A stretch of 5,619 nt of DNA, from contig JAESSL010000243.1 in assembly GCA_016764135.1 (NCBI GenBank), forward strand, positions 1 to 5,619, written 5' to 3'. The notes beneath the pieces are model-generated. The model worked only from the letters and a program-made list of their open reading frames with translations. It was not told the origin of the DNA and made no database searches. This document shows positions 1-5,120 of the stretch, one piece after another. The number at the start of each line of letters is the position of its first letter. Position 1 is the stretch's first letter. The stretch comes from Alphaproteobacteria bacterium. GTDB lineage: Bacteria > Pseudomonadota > Alphaproteobacteria > UBA8366 > GCA-2717185. Both the position numbers and the translations under genes were made by a program.

Positions 1-1
1 A

Positions 2-736
2 CGCGACGGCGACGACTATGTCCTGAATGGCGAAAAATGCTACATCACCAACGCGCCGGAGGCCGACTTATTTGTCGTCATGGCGCGTACAGACCCGAAC
101 TCAACCGGGTCTTCCGGAATATCCGCTTTTCTTGTAGAGGCCGAAACGCCGGGTTTGAGCGTTGGCCGAACCGACCGAAAAATGGGTCAACATGGCTCCC
201 ACACCAGTAATGTATTTTTCGACGATTGCCGCGTCCCCGCGAGCGCCCTTCTAGGCCATGAAGAAGGCGCGGGATTCAAAAACGCCATGGCCGGAATCAA
301 TACGGCGCGGATGCATGTAGCGGCCACCTGCGTTGGCCAGGCTACGCGACTTATCGACGAAGCCGTAACCTATGCGATGCAGCGCGAACAATTCGGCAAA
401 CCAATTTCCGACTTTCAGTCCATCCGCAACATGCTGGCCAATAGCCAGGCGGAAACCCTTGCGGCGCGATCCATGACGCTGGACGTCGCGCGTCGGATCG
501 ATAACGGCGAAAAGCCGTTGGGCGATATGTCATGTTGTAAAATGTTCGCGTCGGAAATGGTCTGCCGCGTCGCTGATAATGCAGTTCAAATACTGGGCGG
601 CGCCGGGTATATGAACGATCACGTCATTTGTCGGATGTATCAGGATGTGCGCCTGTTCCGGATTTTTGAAGGCACGTCACAAATTCACCAGCTTATAATT
701 TCGCGGGAAATGTTAAAAAAACACGCGGCGGCTTAG
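2..736 (+). CDS. Acyl-CoA dehydrogenase, C-terminal part (5' end outside window)
   Basis: FAD-dependent acyl-CoA dehydrogenase, which oxidises an acyl-CoA to the trans-2-enoyl-CoA and passes electrons to electron transfer flavoprotein in the cytosol. The frame is open from base 2, giving 244 residues of a family that usually has about 380, so the N-terminal helical domain is missing off the left edge; the ATG at 80 is internal. Visible in order: the middle beta-domain with LNGEKCYITNAPEADLFVV and KMGQHGSHTS...FDDCRVP, then the C-terminal helical domain with REQFGKPISDFQSIRNMLA, the QILGGAGY motif, and RIFEGTSQIHQL near the end. The Glu of FEGTSQ (codon 668-670) sits where medium- and short-chain family members have their catalytic base, so the enzyme should be active. 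Chain length and branching preference cannot be read. It stops with TAG, 39 bp from the end of the convergent cyclic-nucleotide-binding gene. Confidence 0.95.
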   Translation, partial: RDGDDYVLNGEKCYITNAPEADLFVVMARTDPNSTGSSGISAFLVEAETPGLSVGRTDRKMGQHGSHTSNVFFDDCRVPASALLGHEEGAGFKNAMAGINTARMHVAATCVGQATRLIDEAVTYAMQREQFGKPISDFQSIRNMLANSQAETLAARSMTLDVARRIDNGEKPLGDMSCCKMFASEMVCRVADNAVQILGGAGYMNDHVICRMYQDVRLFRIFEGTSQIHQLIISREMLKKHAAA

Positions 737-775
737 GCAGGGCGCCGATTTAACCACGCACAAAATACGCGTTTA

Positions 776-1204
776 TCAATTCGGCGCGTCGGAAATTTCG
801 ATAACGTTTTCAAGTTCGTCCAGTGACGAAGAATCGGTTTGTTCCTGATGTAGCGACCGGATATTGCCCGCCATAATCCGCAGAAGGCCCGCAAGAAACG
901 GGTCCGCCTCGCGAATTTTTTTCCGAAACGTGACTCGATTCACAACGATACAGACCGTCGCCTCAGTCGCGGTCGCATTCGCCGTACGCGGCGCCTCGTC
1001 CACCAGCGCCATTTCACCAAAAATGCCGCCCGCTCCGATGGTTGCATAGGTGACGCGCTTACCGTCAATCTCGCGCCAGATTTCAATAGCGCCGGATTGC
1101 ACGATATAGGCGCGCATCCCACCTTCGCCTTCACTAAAAACCTTAGCGCCTTCCTGAACCACAATGCGGTCAAGAATCTTAAACCCGTCATCCCCTGGAC
1201 TCAT
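776..1204 (-). CDS. Stand-alone cyclic nucleotide-binding domain protein
   Basis: A 142-residue soluble protein consisting almost entirely of one CRP/PKA-type cyclic nucleotide-binding domain. The beta-roll runs over about residues 12-95. It contains the phosphate-binding cassette F62-G63-E64-M65-A66-L67...P72-R73-T74-A75, in which the family Glu and Arg that hold the ribose and cyclic phosphate are both kept, so real cAMP or cGMP binding is plausible. A helical segment follows (about 96-121) and then an acidic tail. There is no helix-turn-helix domain, transmembrane segment or enzymatic domain, so it is not a CRP/FNR transcription factor; a regulatory subunit or ligand-responsive partner is an inference. 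The ATG at 1204 has a good AAGGAG five bases upstream. The gene lies 131 bp downstream of the biotin carrier gene on the same strand and may share its transcript or use its own weak promoter. Its end faces the acyl-CoA dehydrogenase. The partner is unknown. Confidence 0.88.
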   Translation of the reverse strand: MSPGDDGFKILDRIVVQEGAKVFSEGEGGMRAYIVQSGAIEIWREIDGKRVTYATIGAGGIFGEMALVDEAPRTANATATEATVCIVVNRVTFRKKIREADPFLAGLLRIMAGNIRSLHQEQTDSSSLDELENVIEISDAPN

Positions 1205-1295
1205 GTCGTCTCCTTCAAAATCAAGAGAAAAACTCCCAAAGTGAGGGCAGGAAGCATCAGCGTCTGGTGTGCTGGTATCTCATCGCGAATCGCGC

Positions 1296-1325
1296 CATAT
1301 ATTTTGACGAACGGATGACGCACAA
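1296..1325 (-). promoter_or_regulatory. Possible promoter for the cyclic nucleotide-binding gene
   Basis: On the minus strand TTGTGC (1320-1325) and TATATG (1296-1301) are separated by 18 bases in the only AT-rich stretch between the two minus-strand genes. The match to the sigma-70 consensus is modest (3/6 and 4/6). It overlaps no coding sequence except that it begins just after the biotin carrier stop. A start near 1288 would leave a leader of about 80 bases. Confidence 0.22.
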
Positions 1326-1335
1326 ATTAAAGGTA

Positions 1336-1557
1336 TCAGGTATCCAGAACGGCGACGACCTGACCTTCCGTCACGGGCTCTTCTTCTTCGACCAGAAATT
1401 CCGCAATTACGCCGTCTTCGGTCGCCAATACGGGAATTTCCATCTTCATTGATTCCAAAATCATGAGGACGTCATCCACTTTAACTTTGTCGCCAACCTT
1501 GGTTTCAATTTTCCAGACCGTGCCGGTAACTTCCGACTCGATGTCTTCTTTCGCCAT
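1336..1557 (-). CDS. Single-domain biotin carboxyl carrier protein (biotinyl/lipoyl family)
   Basis: A 73-residue carrier protein that should be biotinylated by biotin ligase and shuttle carboxyl groups between a biotin carboxylase and a carboxyltransferase. The whole protein is one biotinyl domain: a first hammerhead half with GTVWKIETKVGDKVKVDD, the ESMKMEIPV turn with the acceptor K38, and a second half with ATEDGVIAEFLVEEEEPVTEGQVVAVLD. The lysine lies 35 residues from the C-terminus, as expected, and the MKM triplet marks biotin rather than lipoate. Unlike the AccB protein of acetyl-CoA carboxylase, it has no long Pro/Ala-rich N-terminus and no room for the AccB thumb. The ATG at 1557 has AAAGGA ten bases upstream. 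No biotin carboxylase or carboxyltransferase gene is visible in the window, so its enzyme is unknown. It is divergent from the acyl-CoA synthetase gene, with which it may share regulation. A lipoyl carrier is the less likely alternative. Confidence 0.92.
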   Translation of the reverse strand: MAKEDIESEVTGTVWKIETKVGDKVKVDDVLMILESMKMEIPVLATEDGVIAEFLVEEEEPVTEGQVVAVLDT

Positions 1558-1637
1558 TGTTAAATATTCCTTTCATATTTCCCTAACCAATCGTTTGGGC
1601 AGGGATAATCGCTATACGGCGCCGCGTTCAGACGACC

Positions 1638-1652
1638 TTGCGGCGGACGCAA
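1638..1652. repeat. Short inverted repeat TTGCG-N5-CGCAA
   Basis: TTGCG at 1638-1642 and CGCAA at 1648-1652 are exact reverse complements around five bases. This could be a half-site pair for a regulator or a chance match. It lies 80-95 bp upstream of the biotin carrier start. Confidence 0.25.
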
Positions 1653-1724
1653 AATACGCCGCTACAGTAACCATTCCCCGCCATCAATTGAATTTCGGGA
1701 CGATTCACACTGTTTGGCCGCTGT

Positions 1725-1739
1725 ATTATTGTCAATAAT
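1725..1739. promoter_or_regulatory. Perfect 15-nt palindrome, candidate operator
   Basis: ATTATTG-T-CAATAAT is an exact inverted repeat of seven bases around a single central T. A one-base centre cannot form a useful RNA hairpin, so a protein-binding site for a dimeric regulator is the better reading. It lies near the middle of the divergent spacer, 125 bp from the acyl-CoA synthetase start and 168 bp from the biotin carrier start, and contains TTGACA on the minus strand. No known regulator motif was recognised with confidence. Confidence 0.45.
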
Positions 1740-1773
1740 TTTGTCAGGCCTTCCGCGCCGAACCGCTGAATTG

Positions 1774-1791
1774 TGCGGACAAATCTCCGCA
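1774..1791. repeat. Inverted repeat TGCGGA-N6-TCCGCA, possible operator
   Basis: TGCGGA (1774-1779) and TCCGCA (1786-1791) are exact reverse complements separated by six bases, giving an 18-bp dyad. No T-tract follows, so it is not a terminator. It lies 73 bp upstream of the acyl-CoA synthetase start codon, just upstream of the best candidate promoter, a suitable place for a regulator. It could also be a small leader hairpin if transcription starts further upstream. Confidence 0.3.
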
Positions 1792-1797
1792 AAGAGG

Positions 1798-1826
1798 TTG
1801 TTTTGTGCCACTTCGCGCTCCAGAAT
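1798..1826 (+). promoter_or_regulatory. Weak candidate promoter for the acyl-CoA synthetase gene
   Basis: TTGTTT (1798-1803) and CAGAAT (1821-1826) are separated by 17 bases, with 3/6 and 4/6 matches to the sigma-70 consensus. A start near 1833 would give a leader of about 30 bases including the GGGGGAG ribosome binding site. This is the best spaced pair seen upstream of this gene, but the match is poor. Confidence 0.22.
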
Positions 1827-1863
1827 GCGCGCCGAAAATTAACAACGGGGGAGATTCGCAACC

Positions 1864-3972
1864 ATGGCCAAAACATCGGACGTCTATAAAAGTCTGGAAC
1901 CACTGTTCTGCCCCAAGACAATTGCGGTGCTTGGCGCATCTGCAGAACCGTCGAAAATCGGCGGTCGTCCGGTGCAGCTCCTGAAGGATTTTGGCTATAC
2001 GGGGAAGATTTTCCCGGTGAACCCGAATTATGAAGAAGTTCAGGGCCTGAAGGCCTACGCCAGCATCAAGGATATTAAAGAACCTATCGATCAGGTGATT
2101 TTGGCGGTGCCCGCACGCTTCGCGGTGCAGGTCGCCGAGGATTGCGCCTCGGTCGGCGTTAAGTCGATGGTTGCATTTACCTCCGGCTTTGCGGAGATGA
2201 ACGCCGAAGGTGAAAAAGCGCAATTACGCCTTGCGGAAATCGCTAAAGAATCCGGTATGCGCATCCTGGGGCCAAACTGCCTCGGCGTCTTCAACAGTCA
2301 CATGAACGCCTATTCAACGTTTACGTCCTCCATTCTTGACGGCCGCCCAAAACCCGGCCCTGTCGGGATCGCCAGCCAGAGCGGCGCCTTTGGGTCGCAC
2401 TGTTTTGTTCTGGCGCGCGCACGCGGCCTGGGCATGAGCTATTGGGCGACAACCGGCAACGAATGCGATGTCGGCTTCGCCGAATGCGTCCAGTTTTTGG
2501 CCGAAGATGAAGGCACCAAGGTTATTCTTGGCTATATGGAAGGCTGCCGGGATCCGGAACGGCTTTATGAAGCCCTCGCCTTAGCGCACAGCAAACACAA
2601 ACCCGTCATCATCATGAAGGTTGGCGGATCTGAAGTCGGCGCCGCCGCCGCTGCATCGCACACCGCGTCGCTGGCTGGATCCGATGATGCGTTTGATTCC
2701 GTGTTCGACAAATTTGGCGTCTACCGCGCCAAGACATTGCGCGAAGCAATCGATATCTCCTACGCCTGTTCTTTCGGCGTATACCCGAAGACCAACCGGT
2801 TGGGCATTGTCACAATCTCCGGTGGCGCTGGCGTCGTAATGGCCGACGCGGCGGAAGAATTCGGTCTCGATCTCGCGCCGATGCCCGACGACGTGCAAAA
2901 AGAGCTTAAAGAACTGGTCCCGTTCGCGGGAACGCGTAACCCGGTCGACACCACGGCGAACTTCTTCAACGACTGGACCGTCCTGACGAAGTTTTTCGAA
3001 GCCATGCTGGAGAAGGGAAATTACGACGCCATTGGCTCGTTCTTCACCTACTTCGCACAATCCGACACGCTGAGCGACAAGCTGATGGAAGCCATTCGTC
3101 CGATCCGGAAAAAGTATCCGGACAAACTGATGGCGCTCTCGATATACGGCAACCGTAATAATATCGCCAAGCTGGAGAATGAAGGCATCCTGGCTTTCGA
3201 AGATCCGCGAGAGGTTATTCAGGCGATCGCCGCGCTCTACAAGTTCAGAAAAGGATTCAACACGAGACTGCACGCGCAGCCGAAGATTCCGGAGACGACG
3301 CCCAAGGTGCCGAAAAAAGCGCTGAACGAATACGACGCCAAACGATTGCTCAGGAAAGCAGGCATTCCGTCTGGCCAAGAAAGTTTGGCCAAGACCCCGG
3401 CGGATGCAGCGAAAATGGCCGCGCGTCTCGGCTTCCCGGTCGTGCTCAAGATTGTATCGGTTGATATTCAGCACAAGACCGAGATCGGCGGCGTTGTTTT
3501 GAATCTGAAATCCCAAACCGCCGTTCGAAGCGCCTTCAACGATATCATGGCCAACGCCAAAAAATCCGCGCCGGACGCCAAGATAGACGGCGTCCTCGTC
3601 GCCAAGATGATGGGCGGCGGCGTGGAGACAATTCTCGGCACGTATCGCGATCCTGTCTTTGGACAAATGGTGATGTTCGGACTAGGCGGCATTCTGACCG
3701 AAGTTCTCGGCGACGTTGCGTTCAAACCCGCGCCATTTGGCAAAAAAGAAGCCATGGAGATGATCAAGAGCATCAAAGGCTACGCTGTTCTCGCGGGCGC
3801 GCGAGGCAAAGCCGCAGCCGATGTCGACACCCTGGCGGCGGCGTTGTCGGATCTATCGATCTTCGCAGCGGCCAACGCCGATACGCTGGAAAGCGTTGAC
3901 GTCAATCCGTTCGTCGTCAGAGAGAAAGGCGGCGCGGCGCTGGACGCCTTGATCCTGCGTCAAACCGACTAG
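1864..3972 (+). CDS. NDP-forming acyl-CoA synthetase (acetate--CoA ligase family), fused alpha-beta type
   Basis: A 702-residue cytosolic ligase expected to interconvert acyl-CoA + NDP + phosphate and free acid + CoA + NTP. Domains in order: an N-terminal CoA-binding Rossmann domain (about 14-145) with VLGASAEPSKIGGRPV and RILGPNCLG; succinyl-CoA-ligase-like domains (about 165-460) with ASQSGAFGSH, GYMEG (E226) and AAAASHTASLAGSD, whose H266 matches the phosphorylated histidine of the family; a linker near 465-485; then a C-terminal ATP-grasp domain (about 486-702) with VVLKIVS..IQHKTEIGGV, RDPVFGQMVMFGLGGI and SVDVNPFVV. There is no GNAT domain, unlike the protein acetyltransferase PatZ, and the catalytic His and Glu are kept, so a true ligase is expected. 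The ATG at 1864 has GGGGGAG ten bases upstream. Neighbouring beta-oxidation-type enzymes suggest an organic or fatty acid substrate, but it cannot be named. The gene ends at a strong terminator. Confidence 0.93.
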   Translation: MAKTSDVYKSLEPLFCPKTIAVLGASAEPSKIGGRPVQLLKDFGYTGKIFPVNPNYEEVQGLKAYASIKDIKEPIDQVILAVPARFAVQVAEDCASVGVKSMVAFTSGFAEMNAEGEKAQLRLAEIAKESGMRILGPNCLGVFNSHMNAYSTFTSSILDGRPKPGPVGIASQSGAFGSHCFVLARARGLGMSYWATTGNECDVGFAECVQFLAEDEGTKVILGYMEGCRDPERLYEALALAHSKHKPVIIMKVGGSEVGAAAAASHTASLAGSDDAFDSVFDKFGVYRAKTLREAIDISYACSFGVYPKTNRLGIVTISGGAGVVMADAAEEFGLDLAPMPDDVQKELKELVPFAGTRNPVDTTANFFNDWTVLTKFFEAMLEKGNYDAIGSFFTYFAQSDTLSDKLMEAIRPIRKKYPDKLMALSIYGNRNNIAKLENEGILAFEDPREVIQAIAALYKFRKGFNTRLHAQPKIPETTPKVPKKALNEYDAKRLLRKAGIPSGQESLAKTPADAAKMAARLGFPVVLKIVSVDIQHKTEIGGVVLNLKSQTAVRSAFNDIMANAKKSAPDAKIDGVLVAKMMGGGVETILGTYRDPVFGQMVMFGLGGILTEVLGDVAFKPAPFGKKEAMEMIKSIKGYAVLAGARGKAAADVDTLAAALSDLSIFAAANADTLESVDVNPFVVREKGGAALDALILRQTD

Positions 3973-3998
3973 ATCGTAAACGACCTTGTTAAAAGACA

Positions 3999-4033
3999 GG
4001 CCGCCCCGGTGAAATTCCGGGGCGGCCTTTTTT
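3999..4033 (+). terminator. Rho-independent terminator of the acyl-CoA synthetase gene
   Basis: GGCCGCCCCGG (3999-4009) and CCGGGGCGGCC (4017-4027) form a perfect 11-bp GC-rich stem with a seven-base loop, followed by six T residues (4028-4033). It begins 26 bp after the synthetase stop and lies between convergent genes. On the minus strand the hairpin is followed by TGTCTTTTA, a poorer U-tract, so it may also stop the short-chain dehydrogenase transcript, less efficiently. Confidence 0.95.
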
Positions 4034-4057
4034 GTAGGGTGGCCCGAAGATTAAGGC

Positions 4058-4978
4058 TTAGATTGGGTCCCAGGTAAAGATATCGCCGGAGCGGTCCAGC
4101 GGATAGAAACTCGGTTCCATCGCGGGCGCGGCATGTTCGGCGATCGTTTCCGCCGTCCAACCTTCGCTGCGGTGCACCGAACGCAAGGGGCGCGACTGCC
4201 CCATTAAAAAGATTTCGTTGTTGCGGACACCAAAGATCTGGCCATTCACCTTTGAGGCCGCATCGCTGGCGAGAAACACCGCCATGGGTGCGATTTTCTC
4301 CGGCGTCATTTCCTTGATCTTGGCGACGCGCGCTTGCTCTTCCGGCGTATCCTGAGGAATGGACCCAATCATCCGGCTCCAGGCGAACGGCGTGATGCAA
4401 TTGGACCGAACGTTGAACCGCGCCATGTCGAGCGCAATGGATTTTGACAATCCAGCGATGCCCAGCTTGGCGGCGGAATAATTGGCCTGTCCGAAATTTC
4501 CGATCAGCCCGGAGGTCGACGTCATATGCACAAAGACGCCGGATTGTTGTGCGCGAAAATGGTCAGCGGCGGCGCGACTGACGTTGAAGCTGCCCTTCAG
4601 ATGAACGGAAACCACCGAATCCCAGTCTTCTTCGGTCATTTTGTGAAAAATACGGTCGCGCAGAATACCCGCATTGTTGACCACGATATCGACCTTGCCA
4701 TAGGTGTCGACCGCTTGCTGAACGATGCCGTGAGCGGCGTCCCAATCGGTGACGCTGTCGGTGTTTTCCACCGCTTCGCCGCCATCGTTACGAATTTCAG
4801 TCACCACCTCATAGGCGGGACCGCGATCTTCACCCTCACCGGATACGGAGCCGCCCAGATCATTCACGACGACTTTCGCGCCATGCGCCGCCATCAATTT
4901 GGCGAAGCCACGGCCAATGCCTCGTCCCGCGCCTGTCACCACGGCGACCTTGCCCTCCAGCATCTTCGTATTCGACAT
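4058..4978 (-). CDS. Short-chain dehydrogenase of the MFE-2/HSD17B4 type (3-hydroxyacyl-CoA dehydrogenase-like)
   Basis: A 306-residue SDR, probably oxidising a 3-hydroxyacyl-CoA to the 3-ketoacyl-CoA with NAD. Seen: the nucleotide-binding TGAGRGIG (15-22), D40 in VVNDLGG, which favours NAD over NADP, NNAG (101-104), and the catalytic S154, Y167 and K171 in TSTSGLIGNFGQANYSAAK. The insertion after NDLGG (GSVSGEGEDRGPAYEVV) and the C-terminal extension (about 250-306, with NNEIFLMGQSRPLRSVHRSEGW) resemble the dehydrogenase domain of peroxisomal multifunctional enzyme 2, but no hydratase or sterol-carrier domain is attached. His126 (VHLKG) stands where classical SDRs have the fourth tetrad residue Asn, as I recall for MFE-2 proteins. 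The ATG at 4978 has CAGGAG seven bases upstream. It is convergent with the acyl-CoA synthetase gene and divergent from the crotonase gene. MFE-2 dehydrogenases prefer (3R)-hydroxyacyl-CoA; whether this one does is inferred. Confidence 0.93.
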   Translation of the reverse strand: MSNTKMLEGKVAVVTGAGRGIGRGFAKLMAAHGAKVVVNDLGGSVSGEGEDRGPAYEVVTEIRNDGGEAVENTDSVTDWDAAHGIVQQAVDTYGKVDIVVNNAGILRDRIFHKMTEEDWDSVVSVHLKGSFNVSRAAADHFRAQQSGVFVHMTSTSGLIGNFGQANYSAAKLGIAGLSKSIALDMARFNVRSNCITPFAWSRMIGSIPQDTPEEQARVAKIKEMTPEKIAPMAVFLASDAASKVNGQIFGVRNNEIFLMGQSRPLRSVHRSEGWTAETIAEHAAPAMEPSFYPLDRSGDIFTWDPI

Positions 4979-5120
4979 TCGATAACTCCTGTATTGGTCC
5001 CTGAATTACGACTTTTATCCAGTATGCTGCATTGCAACCAGATCCATCCAGAGGATATCCTAAGCGCCCGGAAAGGCAAATATCCGAAAAGTCGCATGCA
5101 ACAACGTCACAGGGTCGAAT
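4979..5120. promoter_or_regulatory. Divergent spacer between the SDR and crotonase genes
   Basis: A 142-bp spacer that should carry promoters for both flanking genes. The best pair on the plus strand is TTGCAA (5032-5037) with TATCCT (5056-5061) at 18 bases, a weak 4/6 plus 4/6 match. TTGCAA is self-complementary, so it could also serve the minus strand, but no -10 box at proper spacing was found there. Small palindromes GGATATCC (5053-5060) and GCATGC (5094-5099) are present. No gene with a recognisable product lies here. Confidence 0.5.

Larger units (their letters stand above)
1558..1863. promoter_or_regulatory. Divergent intergenic region between biotin carrier and acyl-CoA synthetase
   Basis: About 306 bp with no convincing gene on either strand; reading frames crossing it have no ribosome binding site or recognisable product. 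It must hold the promoters of both flanking genes. It contains one perfect 15-nt palindrome (1725-1739) and two shorter inverted repeats (1638-1652 and 1774-1791), listed separately. No riboswitch-like or terminator-like fold stands out. A perfect TTGACA hexamer occurs on the minus strand at 1730-1735, inside the palindrome, but no good -10 box follows at 16-18 bases. Confidence 0.6.

Noticed and set aside
80..736. Treating the ATG at 80 as the start of a short acyl-CoA dehydrogenase
   Set aside because: The same frame is open to the left edge and encodes conserved family sequence (YVLNGEKCYITNAPEADLF) before this ATG, so it is an internal methionine of a gene cut by the window.
715..747. Possible minus-strand terminator for the cyclic-nucleotide-binding gene (CGGCG/CGCCG stem followed by seven T)
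   Set aside because: The stem is only five base pairs with a 12-base loop, the T-run is separated from it by four bases, and it lies inside the end of the acyl-CoA dehydrogenase gene. Too weak to call.
1222..1247. Possible minus-strand terminator between the biotin carrier and cyclic-nucleotide-binding genes (CCCTCACTTTGGGAG then five T)
   Set aside because: The T-run is attractive but the stem is three to five pairs with a mismatch and a very short loop, so it would hardly be stable.
1284..1294. Palindrome CGCGAATCGCG between the two minus-strand genes
   Set aside because: The word is an exact 5-1-5 inverted repeat, but it is built of CG dinucleotides common in this genome and has no supporting second site or promoter contact that can be shown.
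1628..2223. Minus-strand open frames across the divergent spacer and the start of the synthetase gene
   Set aside because: They overlap the synthetase coding region, show no family motifs or good ribosome binding sites, and would bury the promoter region.
2581..3666. A 361-codon open frame on the minus strand
   Set aside because: It lies wholly inside the acyl-CoA synthetase gene, whose domains and motifs are continuous on the plus strand. The translated product is rich in Arg, His and Gly with no recognisable domain, as expected for an antisense shadow of a codon-biased gene.
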